Source: Saccharothrix syringae
Lineage (GTDB): Bacteria; Actinomycetota; Actinomycetes; Mycobacteriales; Pseudonocardiaceae
Reading direction: 5' to 3'
NCBI RefSeq assembly: GCF_009498035.1
Contig: NZ_CP034550.1
Span: 7,688,001-7,752,000, forward strand
Length of the DNA stretch: 64,000 nucleotides
Part shown: one piece after another, positions 53,100-63,976 of the stretch
Numbering within the stretch: position 1 is the stretch's first letter
How the letters are laid out: every line of letters begins with the position of its first letter
Notes under the pieces: generated by a model
Seen by the model: only the letters and a program-made list of their open reading frames with translations
Databases searched by the model: none
What the model was told of the DNA's origin: nothing
Translations under genes and position numbers: made by a program

Positions 53100-54367
53100 T
53101 TGCCGATGGCGGTCTTGATGTTGCGCACCGCGTCGTCCCACGCCGTGGCCGGGTTGCCGCCGCTCTGCTCGACGTTGGTGATGGAGTTCAGGAACTCCTG
53201 GCCGATGGTCGCGCTGTCGGGGCCGATGTAGAACGGCTTCAGCTCCAGCAGCGCGTCGGTGTAGATCTTGCCGGTGGGCGCGTTGGAGAAGAACGGGTCC
53301 TTGGACTCGGCGAGCTTGGCGTCCTGGTAGACCGAGGGCGTCGACGGCAGGGCGCCGGACCGGCCGAAGTGCTCCAGCTGTCCCGCCGGCGACTGCATCT
53401 CCTTGATGTAGTCCCAGGCCGCCTGGGGGTTCTTCGCGCGCTTGGGGATGGCCAGGTAGCTGCCGCCCCAGTTGCCGGCGCCGCCGGGGATCTTCGCGAT
53501 GTTCCACTTGCCGTTGGTGTCGGGCGCGGTGCTGCGGATGGTGTTGAGCATCCACGACGGCGCGGACACGGCCGCGTACTGGCCCTGCGCCATGCCGGCG
53601 CTCCAGGCGCTCTCGAACGACGACTGCCCGGCGGTGATCCCCGCGGTGGCCGCCTTGATGCCGAGGTCGAACGCCGCCTTCACCTCGGGGTTGCTGTCGT
53701 AGACCAGCTTGCGGTCCTTGTCGTAGTACTTCGCCGAGACCTGGTTGACCGCCTGGTAGAACACGCTGGTCGCGGCGTTGTCGGTGAACGCCTTGCCGGT
53801 GGCCTGCTTGTAGCGCTTCCCGGTCTCGATGAACGCGTCCCACGTCGGCCACAGCGCGCTGACGGCCTCCGGGTCGGTGGGCAGGCCCGCGGCGGCGAAC
53901 AGGTCGGTCCGGTAGGCCACGGCCATGCCGCCCACGTCGGTGGGGATGCCCAGCACCTCGCCGTCCTTGGCGATGCTCTGCGTCATCACCCAGTCCAGGT
54001 AGTCGCCCTTGATGTCGTCGGCGCCCAGCGTCCGCAGGTCGACGAAGTTCTGCGGCTGCTCCACGAACTTCGGCAGGTTGTCGCCCTGGATCAGCACCAG
54101 GTCCGGCACCTTGCCGCCGGCCAGCGCCGTGGTCAGCGCCTGCGCGGTCTCCGTGGAGGTGCCCACCTCGGTCAGCTTGATGTCGATGTCCGGGTGCTTC
54201 TGCTTGTAGGCGTCGACGGACGCCTTCTGGTTGATCGCGGCGAAGGACCAGAACTCGAAGGACTTGCCGTCACCGCCCCCACCGCCGCCGCCCCCACCGG
54301 GCGTGCAGGCGGCGGCGACCAGGGCGAGTGCTGCGACGGCGGGCAGCAAATGCGAGCGGAGGGTCAC
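53096..54367 (-). CDS. Sugar ABC importer, solute-binding lipoprotein
   Basis: Extracellular sugar-binding protein of 423 residues. The lipoprotein signal ends in ALVAAACTPG, and nine Gly residues follow the anchor Cys as a flexible tether. The remainder is a family 1 binding protein (FEFWSFAAINQKASVDAYKQ, VPDLVLIQGDN). GTG 54367 is chosen because GGAG lies 7 nt before it; its promoter and operators lie upstream. It is first in the operon with both permeases and GH43. The bound sugar is probably a xylo- or arabinoxylo-oligosaccharide. Confidence 0.93.
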   Translation of the reverse strand: MTLRSHLLPAVAALALVAAACTPGGGGGGGGGDGKSFEFWSFAAINQKASVDAYKQKHPDIDIKLTEVGTSTETAQALTTALAGGKVPDLVLIQGDNLPKFVEQPQNFVDLRTLGADDIKGDYLDWVMTQSIAKDGEVLGIPTDVGGMAVAYRTDLFAAAGLPTDPEAVSALWPTWDAFIETGKRYKQATGKAFTDNAATSVFYQAVNQVSAKYYDKDRKLVYDSNPEVKAAFDLGIKAATAGITAGQSSFESAWSAGMAQGQYAAVSAPSWMLNTIRSTAPDTNGKWNIAKIPGGAGNWGGSYLAIPKRAKNPQAAWDYIKEMQSPAGQLEHFGRSGALPSTPSVYQDAKLAESKDPFFSNAPTGKIYTDALLELKPFYIGPDSATIGQEFLNSITNVEQSGGNPATAWDDAVRNIKTAIGK

Positions 54368-54419
54368 GGCGTTTCTCCAAGTTGTCCGAGGCGCGCGGCG
54401 CACAGCCTCGTTGAGCAAT

Positions 54420-54431
54420 CGAAAATTTTCG
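54420..54431. promoter_or_regulatory. Palindrome CGAAAATTTTCG in the importer leader
   Basis: A perfect 12-bp palindrome about 30 bp downstream of the importer promoter. It has the CGAAA/TTTCG form reported for xylose/xylobiose regulators of Streptomyces (XlnR/BxlR type). Confidence 0.6.
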
Positions 54432-54445
54432 TTACGAATCCCGAT

Positions 54446-54488
54446 TGTTAGCGTTCACGACCGTAAGCTGAGTCACAACTTTCGTCAA
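54446..54488 (-). promoter_or_regulatory. Importer operon promoter with LacI-like operator
   Basis: On the minus strand: TTGACG, 17 bp, TACGGT (54488 down to 54460), followed directly by CGTGAACGCTAACA (54459-54446). The latter is a CG-centred imperfect palindrome of LacI type, placed over the transcription start, and matches a site at 63958-63971 in 11 of 14 positions. Confidence 0.7.
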
Positions 54489-54520
54489 GAACTCTCTGGT
54501 GCGGGCTTTGCCGACGGGCG

Positions 54521-54535
54521 GCGAAACTGTTTCGC
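54521..54535. promoter_or_regulatory. Palindrome GCGAAACTGTTTCGC upstream of the importer promoter
   Basis: Perfect 7-bp arms around a central T, 33 bp upstream of the -35 box. It has the same CGAAA/TTTCG character as the site at 54420, so both may bind the same regulator and allow looping. Confidence 0.6.
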
Positions 54536-54553
54536 AGCCCCTCCCGGGTTGGA

Positions 54554-54580
54554 GCTAAAAAGTGGGGCCGAACTTTTAGC
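54554..54580. promoter_or_regulatory. 27-bp inverted-repeat element GCTAAAAA-N13-TTTAGC (copy 1)
   Basis: Arms GGAGCTAAAA and TTTTAGCTCC are perfect over 10 bp (54551-54560 and 54574-54583). The inner 27 bp have the same ends and length as an element at 63950-63976. It lies between the GH127 stop and the importer promoter; it may be a regulator site or an RNA hairpin. Confidence 0.55.
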
Positions 54581-54636
54581 TCCCGGTGCGCGCAGTCCGG
54601 CCCCGGTGGAATACCGGTCCTGCCGAACTGCCAACG

Positions 54637-56433
54637 TCAACTCCCGGTTCCCCACGAGCCGCCGGTGCGCCAGTAGACGGTGTAGTTGAAGCCGTGGGCG
54701 TCGTGGAACGGCCGGAGGTCCACGGTCGCGCCGTCGGCGCGGGCGGTGAACGCCAGGGGCGACGTGCCGGTGCGGGTGATGGAGCCGGTGTCCAGCGACG
54801 GTGGCGCCGACAGGGCGGTGTCGCCGTAGTCGCCCGCGAGCACCACCGGCCCGTAGGTCACGGCGACGACGCCCGGGTCGTCGTTGGCGGGCTGGACCAC
54901 CACGCGCATGGGCAGCCGGAGCGTGACCACGTCGCCGGACGACCACGCCCGGGTCAGGCAGGCGTAGGTGCCGGGTGCGGCGGTGACGTCCCGGGGCACC
55001 CCGTTGACGCTGACCCGCGCGCCGTTGGCCCACGTCGGGATGCGGAACTTCATCGTCCACGTCCCGCCGACGCCACCGGTGACCGTCAGGGTGGTGGTGT
55101 CGCTCGCCGGGTAGGTGGTGGTCTGGGTGACCGTGATGTCGCGGGAGGACCACGTCAGCACCGAGGACGCGTAGAGGTTGACCACCAGCGTGGTGCCGTT
55201 GTGGAAGTAGATCGAGTCGGCCAGCTTGGTGTTGGTCTCCAGCGCCGTGCCCTGGCAGCACCAGAACGAGCCGTAGTCGGTGCTCCAGTTGCCGCCGCCC
55301 CACGCGGGGCCGGTGTCGCCGCGCCGGTGGCCGGGGTTCAGGCCGGTGAAGTAGCAGACGCGCCCGTGCTCGTCGGACGGGTCCTGCTGGCCGATGAGGT
55401 GGTTGAGCAGGGCCCGCTCGTAGTAGTCGAAGTAGTCCACCCGGTCGGGGTCGAGCAGCCACAGCTCGCGGGTCAGCTTGAGCATGTTGTGGGTGTTGCA
55501 CGCCTCGGCCGTGTCGGTGTCGAGGTGCGCGGCGATGGCGTTGGGCGCGCGGAAGTGCTCGGCCTGGCTGTTGCCGCCGATCACGTAGGTGTGCGCGCCG
55601 ACGGTGAAGTTCCAGGCGTTGACCGCGATGTTGCGGTACCGGGGCGTGCCGGTGGCCTTGTACTCCCGCACCGCGCCGACCCACTTCGGCACCTGCGTGT
55701 TGGCGTGCAGGCCGTCGAGCCGGTCGTGGCCCGCCGCCAGGGGCGTGAACGCGTCCGCGTGGTCGAACCGCTGCGCCGCGACCAGCCACCGGGGGTCGCC
55801 GGTCCGCTGGTACAGGTCCGCGAGCACCGCGTTCATGCCGCCGAACTCCGTGCCCAGCACGGCCTGCATCCGGTTGTAGGACAGCCGCGCGGTGCGCCGG
55901 TCCACCCAGCCGGCCAGGCCCAGCAGCACGTCCCGGGCCTGCGTGCCGCCGATGTGGCGCCACACGTCCAGCAGGCCGGCCAGGGTCTTGTGCAGCGCGT
56001 AGTACGACACCGCCCTGGGCGAGCCCGCCTCCAGCGCGTCGAGGTCCGACTCCGGGAAGCCGGACAGGTAGCCGGTGTTGAAGCCGGCCGCGCCGTTGTT
56101 GGCCTGGCACTTGGCCAGTTCCGCGACCAGGTGGTTGGCCTTGTCGCGGCACGTGGTGTCGCCCAGCACCGCCCACGCCTGCGCCCAGGCGGTGAGGAAG
56201 TGGCCCTGGCTGTGCGTGCGGAACGGGAAGTCCGGCGCCTCCCAGCCGCCCAGCGGCGCCGCGCCGCCGGTGGGCAGCCGGTGGTTGGCGCGGAAGTTGT
56301 AGAGCAACCGGTCGACGTCGACGAACCGCAGGTAGGACAGCGTCCGGTCCTGGTTGTCCAGCCACCGGCCCGAGGTCAGCCGGACCTCGGAGAGGTCGAA
56401 CGGGTAGGCGGACACGCCCGCGTCGTCCCTCAC
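54637..56433 (-). CDS. GH127 beta-L-arabinofuranosidase (no signal peptide)
   Basis: Enzyme of 598 residues with an (alpha/alpha)6 barrel and C-terminal beta domains. The zinc-binding, catalytic Cys region is YGSFWCCQGTALE, with DTAEACNTHNMLKLTREL and the N-terminal PFDLSEVRLTSGRWLDNQ typical of the family. Homologues in Streptomyces often carry an export signal before a segment like PVRDDAGVSAYPFDL; here the gene starts there. GTG 56433 is preceded by GGGAG at 5 nt, so it appears intracellular. It would remove beta-L-arabinofuranose from imported side chains. Confidence 0.9.
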   Translation of the reverse strand: MRDDAGVSAYPFDLSEVRLTSGRWLDNQDRTLSYLRFVDVDRLLYNFRANHRLPTGGAAPLGGWEAPDFPFRTHSQGHFLTAWAQAWAVLGDTTCRDKANHLVAELAKCQANNGAAGFNTGYLSGFPESDLDALEAGSPRAVSYYALHKTLAGLLDVWRHIGGTQARDVLLGLAGWVDRRTARLSYNRMQAVLGTEFGGMNAVLADLYQRTGDPRWLVAAQRFDHADAFTPLAAGHDRLDGLHANTQVPKWVGAVREYKATGTPRYRNIAVNAWNFTVGAHTYVIGGNSQAEHFRAPNAIAAHLDTDTAEACNTHNMLKLTRELWLLDPDRVDYFDYYERALLNHLIGQQDPSDEHGRVCYFTGLNPGHRRGDTGPAWGGGNWSTDYGSFWCCQGTALETNTKLADSIYFHNGTTLVVNLYASSVLTWSSRDITVTQTTTYPASDTTTLTVTGGVGGTWTMKFRIPTWANGARVSVNGVPRDVTAAPGTYACLTRAWSSGDVVTLRLPMRVVVQPANDDPGVVAVTYGPVVLAGDYGDTALSAPPSLDTGSITRTGTSPLAFTARADGATVDLRPFHDAHGFNYTVYWRTGGSWGTGS

Positions 56434-56512
56434 GGGCGCTCCCGCGGGGTGGCGGCCCCCCACCCGGCGAGGGCAGTCGCCGGGCGGGGGACCTCCGGGG
56501 TCCGCTGCCGCG

Positions 56513-59195
<2,683 letters not shown>

Positions 59196-59229
59196 CACGC
59201 GTCTCCTTCCGCTGTTGGGATGGCGGTGG

Positions 59230-60594
59230 TCAGGCGGCGAACTGCCACCAGTTGACGTTGAGCAGGTAGCCGCTGCCGCCGGTGAACCGCAGGAACAGGT
59301 CCTGCGTGCCGGTGGCGCCGCTGACCGGGCAGGTCACCGACTGCCACGTCTGCCAGCCGCCGGTGTTGGGCACGGTGCAGCGGCCGACGACCGTGCCGGT
59401 GGCGCTGCCCAGGCGCAGCTCGATCGTGCCGCCGGCGGTGGAGGCGGAGGCGACGCGGGCGGTGAACGACGAGGCGCCGCCGCCGAAGGCGACGTTGCGG
59501 ACCTTGGTGTAGTCGCCGTTCTCGATGAACCCGATGTTCATGCCGCCCTCGGACGACACCTCGGTCTCGATGCCCGAGCCCCAGGCGATCGTCTCGGCCT
59601 CCTGCCGGACGAACGGGTTGAGCGTGTCGGCCGGCGGCGGGCCGCCCGTGCTCATGTTCATCGTCGGGATGCTGCCGTCGGCGTTGTAGGTGAACCGCTC
59701 CACCGCCACCGAGCGGGTGAAGCCACCGCCGCCGGGCAGGGCGCCGTTGTGGTAGAAGAAGTACGAGCTGCCCTTGTAGTCCACCACGCCCGCGTGGTTG
59801 GTGAAGCTGCTGCCCTGCGTGGGCATGACGGTGCCGCGGTAGGTCCACGGCCCCGTGGGCGAGGGCGCGGTGGAGTAGGCGATGAACTCCGAGCAGCACT
59901 TGGCGGCGTAGACGTTGTAGTACAGGCCGTTGCGCTTGTAGACCCAGGGCGCTTCCTCGTACAGCGTCGGCCTGCTCGCGTCACCGGTGCGGGTGCCGAA
60001 CCCCGCGGTGGTCAGCGGGATCTTCGTGGCGCTGCCGGAGAACGAGATCATGTCGGCGTTGAGCCGCACGTACCACAGGTTCGGGTTGCCCCAGTACAGG
60101 TACGCCTGGCCGTCGTCGTCGATGAACACCGACGGGTCGATCTCGCCGTTCTCCACCAGCGGGCGGCCGAGCGCGTCGCGGAACGGGCCGGTCGGGCTGT
60201 CCGAGACGCCGACGCCGATGGCCATCCGGTTGGTGGACCGGTTGACCACGGGCACGTACCAGTAGAACTTGCCGTTGCGGTAGATGGTCTGGCCGGCCCA
60301 GGCGTCCTGCTTGGCCCAGGAGAACGTGGCCAGGTTCATCGGCGAGCCGTGGTCGGTCCAGTTGACCATGTCGGTCGACGACCAGACCCGCCACTCCTTC
60401 ATGGTGAACCAGGTCGAGCCGTCCTCGTCGTGGCCGGTGTAGAGGTACACCCGGCCGTTGTGCACCAGCGGGGCCGGGTCGGCGGTGTAGATGTGCTGCA
60501 CGATCGGGTTGTCGGCTTGGGCCGTGCCCGGGACGAGGGCGAGGGTGCACAGCACGCTCGCAACCCAGGCGATCAGGCGCCTTCTGCGTTGCAC
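59230..60594 (-). CDS. Secreted GH43 with CBM6
   Basis: Enzyme of 454 residues. Signal peptide: RRLIAWVASVLCTLALVPG, cut near AQA. A five-bladed GH43 propeller has base Asp in YTADPAPLVHNGRVYLY, a mid Asp in NGEIDPSVFIDDDGQAYLYW, and acid Glu in LYEEAPWVYKRNGLYY. The C-terminal CBM6 starts near residue 320 (FVRQEAETIAWGSGIETE) and ends LFLRFTGGSGYLLNVNWWQF. It is probably an arabinofuranosidase or xylosidase for decorated xylan. GTG 60594 is selected because GGAGG lies 5 nt before it. Confidence 0.93.
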   Translation of the reverse strand: MQRRRRLIAWVASVLCTLALVPGTAQADNPIVQHIYTADPAPLVHNGRVYLYTGHDEDGSTWFTMKEWRVWSSTDMVNWTDHGSPMNLATFSWAKQDAWAGQTIYRNGKFYWYVPVVNRSTNRMAIGVGVSDSPTGPFRDALGRPLVENGEIDPSVFIDDDGQAYLYWGNPNLWYVRLNADMISFSGSATKIPLTTAGFGTRTGDASRPTLYEEAPWVYKRNGLYYNVYAAKCCSEFIAYSTAPSPTGPWTYRGTVMPTQGSSFTNHAGVVDYKGSSYFFYHNGALPGGGGFTRSVAVERFTYNADGSIPTMNMSTGGPPPADTLNPFVRQEAETIAWGSGIETEVSSEGGMNIGFIENGDYTKVRNVAFGGGASSFTARVASASTAGGTIELRLGSATGTVVGRCTVPNTGGWQTWQSVTCPVSGATGTQDLFLRFTGGSGYLLNVNWWQFAA

Positions 60595-60637
60595 GGTTAC
60601 CTCCATCAGCGGCTGCCGTCGGATGGGTGGGAAGGCG

Positions 60638-60681
60638 GGGTGCCGCGCGCCGCCGGAGGGCGGTAGCGGCGCGCGGCACCC
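60638..60681 (-). terminator. Terminator of the GH27 gene
   Basis: A perfect 16-bp stem (GGGTGCCGCGCGCCGC and complement) with a 12-nt loop lies between GH27 and the next gene downstream. It is very stable and should end most GH27 transcripts. Confidence 0.85.
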
Positions 60682-60745
60682 GGTCCCCGCTCGCTCGGGG
60701 TCTAGGGGTGCGCCCGCACGAGGTGTCGCGCGGGCGCGCCGTCGC

Positions 60746-62389
60746 TCACACGCGCGTCCACTTCTGGTTGTCCTGCCCGTTGCAGGTCCACAGCACCAGG
60801 CGCGAACCGTTGGCGGTCGCGCCCTGCTCGACGTCCAGGCACAGGCCGGCGCGGGTGTTGCGGATCGAGCCGTCGGAGTTGAGGGTCCACTTCTGGTTGT
60901 CCTGGCCGTTGCACGGCCAGGTGATCACCCGGGTGCCGTTGGTGGTGCCCTGGTTGTAGGCGTCCAGGCACTTGTCGCCGAAGACCCGGACCTCGCCGCC
61001 GGCCCAGGTGGTCCAGAGCTGGTTGGCGGCGGTGTGGCAGTCCCAGATCAGCACGGTCGCGCCGGCGGCGGTGGAGGCGTTGTCGACGTCCAGGCAGCGC
61101 CCGGAGCCGGTGCCGCGCAGCCTGCCGGTGGTGGCGGCGAGCGGGCTGCCGCCGGAGACGCGGAACGCGGCCACGCCGTGCGCGGGCACGCTCGCCGAGA
61201 TCGCGCCGCCCGACGACGTGGTGCCGCCGGTCCACAGGTCGGTCAGGGTGAACGAGCCGCCGGACAGGCCGACCTGGGCGGCCGTGGTGGAGACGGTGGC
61301 GGTGCCGCTGCCCCGGTTGAACAGGCCCACGGCCACCGAGCCGTCGGACAGGGGCTTGGCGAAGACCTCGGTGTTGCCGTCGTCGCGCACCCGCCGCCCG
61401 CCGATGCCCAGCCGGTCCTGGTTGACCGCGATCAGCCGCGGGTTGCGCAGGATCGCGCTCACGTCACCGGACATGGTGCGGATGTCGTTGCCCGCCATCA
61501 GCGGCGCGGCCAGCAGCGCCCACAGCGCGAAGTGCGACCGCGACTCGGTCAGGCTGAGCCCCGGGCGGCCGACCACGAGCATGTCCGGGTCGTTCCAGTG
61601 CCCCGGGCCGTTCTGCGCGGCCAGCGGCGCGGTGACGTCCAGGACGTTGCCCACGCCCATGGGGTAGCTGTTGACGTTGCCGTTCTGCCAGATGTCCAGC
61701 AGGTCCTCGGTGGTGCGCCAGAGGTCGGCGACCTGGCCCCAGTCGTACTTGTCACCGGTGATCGCGTGGAAGCTGTTGGGGTTGATGCTGTAGACGATCG
61801 GGCGTCCGGTGGCGCGCAGCGCGTCGCGCATGATGGTGAACCGCGCCACCTGCTCGTCCCGGGTGCCGGCGCCCGAGCACCAGTCGTACTTGAGGTAGTC
61901 CACGCCCCACGAGGCGAACGTCCGGGCGTCCTGGACCTCGTGCCCCTTGCTGCCGGTGGCGCCGGGGTGCGCGCCCGTGGTCTGGGCGCAGGTCTTCTCG
62001 TTGGGCACCTGGTAGATGCCGAACTTCAGGCCGCGGGCGTGGATGTAGTCGCCCAGCGCCTTCATGCCGCTGGGGAACTTCGTGGGGTGCGAGCGCAGGT
62101 TGCCCGAGCTGTCGCGGTTCGGGTCGAACCAGCAGTCGTCGACCACCACGTACTGGTAGCCGGCGTCGCGCATCCCGGAGGACACCATCGCGTCCGCGGC
62201 CTGGCGGACCTGGGCCTCGGTGATGCCGCAGCCGAAGCTGTTCCAGCTGTTCCAGCCCAGCGGTGGGGTCAGGGCGGGGCTGCCGGGCGCGGCCTGGGCC
62301 GCGGGCGGCGCGGTGACGGCCGTGGACAGGGCCACGGCCGCCGCCACGGCGGCCACGAGGCGCGGCAGTCCGCGTGGTCTGGTGGGCAT
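60746..62389 (-). CDS. Secreted GH27 alpha-galactosidase with ricin-type lectin domain
   Basis: Enzyme of 547 residues. Signal peptide: LVAAVAAAVALSTAVTAPP. The GH27 barrel (about 38-310) starts TPPLGWNSWNSFGCG, with YVVVDDCWFDPNRD, nucleophile Asp in YLKYDWCSG and LWRTTEDLLDIW. A small beta domain follows. A C-terminal ricin-B/CBM13-type domain (about 425-547) has three QxW-type repeats, ending NQLWTTW, NQKWTLN and NQKWTRV. It would remove alpha-galactose or beta-L-arabinopyranose from plant polymers. ATG preceded by AAAGGGG. Confidence 0.94.
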   Translation of the reverse strand: MPTRPRGLPRLVAAVAAAVALSTAVTAPPAAQAAPGSPALTPPLGWNSWNSFGCGITEAQVRQAADAMVSSGMRDAGYQYVVVDDCWFDPNRDSSGNLRSHPTKFPSGMKALGDYIHARGLKFGIYQVPNEKTCAQTTGAHPGATGSKGHEVQDARTFASWGVDYLKYDWCSGAGTRDEQVARFTIMRDALRATGRPIVYSINPNSFHAITGDKYDWGQVADLWRTTEDLLDIWQNGNVNSYPMGVGNVLDVTAPLAAQNGPGHWNDPDMLVVGRPGLSLTESRSHFALWALLAAPLMAGNDIRTMSGDVSAILRNPRLIAVNQDRLGIGGRRVRDDGNTEVFAKPLSDGSVAVGLFNRGSGTATVSTTAAQVGLSGGSFTLTDLWTGGTTSSGGAISASVPAHGVAAFRVSGGSPLAATTGRLRGTGSGRCLDVDNASTAAGATVLIWDCHTAANQLWTTWAGGEVRVFGDKCLDAYNQGTTNGTRVITWPCNGQDNQKWTLNSDGSIRNTRAGLCLDVEQGATANGSRLVLWTCNGQDNQKWTRV

Positions 62390-62439
62390 CGTCGCCCCTT
62401 TCGGCGAGGGCGGGGCGCCGCCGGCGGCCCGCCACTGGG

Positions 62440-63453
62440 TCAACAGGTGGGGTCGAGCTGGGTGAGCAGGCCCAGGCGCCAGGGCAGGTGGTTGTAGTCA
62501 CCGCTCGCGTCGGGGTCCAGGCCCTGGTAGAGGTAGGTCAACTTGCCGGGGTCGATCTCCATCGTCTGGTCGACGTTGGTGCGCACCACCTCGCCGTGGC
62601 TGATGTCGCGGGTCCAGGCGCCGTCGGGGAAGGTGACGTTGTCGGCGCGGGCGAAGGGGTTGGACTCGCTGTCGGCCAGGGCGCTCCACGGGCCGGTGAT
62701 GGCCGGCGCGGTCCAGGAGCGGAACCAGCGACGGCCGTCGGAGCCGATGGCCTCGTGGAGCATCAGGTACCGCTGCTCGCCGGCGATCTTGTAGATGTTG
62801 CACGCCTCGAACAGCCGGTGGCGGTCGTTGTCCCGCATGGCGATGACGGTGTTGCCGAAGCCGTTGGGGAAGTCCGCCAGAGCGGTCTCGGACCGGTAGA
62901 GGTGGCCGTTGTCGTCGCTGGAGAACAGGTAGCACTTCGCGGAGTCGCAGATGACCCAGAAGTCGACCCAGTAGCCGTTGCCGATGTTGTCCCGGACGAT
63001 GTCCGGCATCCCGTCGGCGTAGAGGTGCTTCGGCGCCGACCACGACATCGGGTCGGCGATGTCGGTGGTCGTGGAGTACGAGGCGTTGGAGTCGGTCTGG
63101 TAGACCAGGTACCACAGGCTTTGCGGGGCGAAGTAGAACACCTGCGGGGCGGCCCGGTAGCCGGCGCCGATGGCGCTGCGGTCCAGGTAGGAGTGCGGCG
63201 CCGACGGGGCCTGCGACCAGTCGGTGAAGCTGGTGTGCATCAGGTTGTAGCCGTCGGTGTAGGTCGAGGCGAACACGTGGTACCTGCCGTCGTGGTGGAC
63301 CACGCTCGGGTCCTTGACCGCCACGTTGGCGTGCGCCGGGTCCGGCTTCGGGCCGATCAGGGGACCGCTGGAGGACCAGCGGAAGGTGTCGGGCAGCGAG
63401 CCGGCGGTGGGGGCGGGCCGTGACGCGGGGGGCCGCAGCAGGGACATGGTCAT
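62440..63453 (-). CDS. GH62 alpha-L-arabinofuranosidase (no signal peptide seen)
   Basis: Single-domain enzyme of 337 residues. The propeller has base Asp in NVAVKDPSVVHHDGRYHVFAS, the middle Asp in DGMPDIVRDNIGNGYWVDFW, and acid Glu in MLHEAIGSDGRRW. GH62 enzymes remove arabinose side chains from xylan and are normally secreted, but this reading starts MTMSLLRPPASRPAPTAGSL with no hydrophobic signal. The start ATG lacks a good ribosome site, and a 48-codon ORF with a strong ribosome site ends 26 bp upstream in another frame. A frameshift or an unrecognised start is possible. Confidence 0.88.
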   Translation of the reverse strand: MTMSLLRPPASRPAPTAGSLPDTFRWSSSGPLIGPKPDPAHANVAVKDPSVVHHDGRYHVFASTYTDGYNLMHTSFTDWSQAPSAPHSYLDRSAIGAGYRAAPQVFYFAPQSLWYLVYQTDSNASYSTTTDIADPMSWSAPKHLYADGMPDIVRDNIGNGYWVDFWVICDSAKCYLFSSDDNGHLYRSETALADFPNGFGNTVIAMRDNDRHRLFEACNIYKIAGEQRYLMLHEAIGSDGRRWFRSWTAPAITGPWSALADSESNPFARADNVTFPDGAWTRDISHGEVVRTNVDQTMEIDPGKLTYLYQGLDPDASGDYNHLPWRLGLLTQLDPTC

Positions 63454-63478
63454 CCTCGGTCGCTGGAACGGGTGGTGG

Positions 63479-63625
63479 TCACGGGCCGGTGCGGGTGGCG
63501 GTGCCCGGGGTCGGTGCGGCGGAGCCCGGTGCGGTGGACCCGACCGCGGCGGAGGCGCACGCGGCGGCGGGCGGCGCGACGACGTCAGGCGCGGTGGCGA
63601 CGAGCGATCTCGTCGTGGGGGGCAT
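63479..63625 (-). CDS. 48-codon ORF upstream of GH62 (possible displaced signal/linker region)
   Basis: Starts at ATG with CCGGAGGACTTCGC immediately upstream, the strongest ribosome site in this part. It reads MPPTTRSLVATAPDVVAPP, then an Ala/Ser/Pro/Thr-rich stretch, ending TATRTGP. The Ala- and Thr-rich character resembles a signal peptide followed by a linker, though the hydrophobic core is weak. Its frame differs from GH62. It may be the broken 5' end of GH62 or a short independent ORF. Confidence 0.45.
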   Translation of the reverse strand: MPPTTRSLVATAPDVVAPPAAACASAAVGSTAPGSAAPTPGTATRTGP

Positions 63626-63918
63626 GCGAAGTCCTCCGGTGAGGCGGGTCGGCGGGCGTGCGGCCCCGCCCGGCGGCCGGGTGTGCCGTCGGGCGGGGCG
63701 CGGGTCGTCGTACCGCGCTCAGCGGTGGTGGGCGCCCTCGGGCGCGCCTCTTCGCGGACCGCGTCCCGAGGGCGACCGGCGGAGGGGGCTCGTCGCGGTT
63801 CGGGCCACTGGGGTTCGTCGCATCGGTGTTCCCAACGTCATCGTTGACGGCGGTCGCGGCGGCGGTGCTCGGCCGGGCGGGGTCGCGGCCCTGGGCGGAG
63901 CCGCCTCGATCGTCAGCC

Positions 63919-63948
63919 AATGTAGCCACGGCCACGACAACCGGTCAA
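63919..63948 (-). promoter_or_regulatory. Promoter upstream of GH62
   Basis: On the minus strand it reads TTGACC, 18 bp, TACATT. The LacI-like site lies immediately upstream of the -35 box. Confidence 0.55.
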
Positions 63949-63949
63949 A

Positions 63950-63976
63950 GCTAAAAATGTGAGCGCTAACTTTAGC
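63950..63976. promoter_or_regulatory. 27-bp inverted-repeat element (copy 2) containing a LacI-like operator
   Basis: GCTAAAAA at one end and TTTAGC at the other enclose TGTGAGCGCTAACT (63958-63971), a CG-centred LacI-type site. Ends and total length match the element at 54554-54580; the operator core also matches the site at 54446-54459. Confidence 0.6.

Noticed and set aside
62413..62430. Terminator between GH62 and GH27
   Set aside because: GCCGCCGGCGGC is palindromic but short and has no loop; weak evidence, and the 50-bp gap may be transcribed through.
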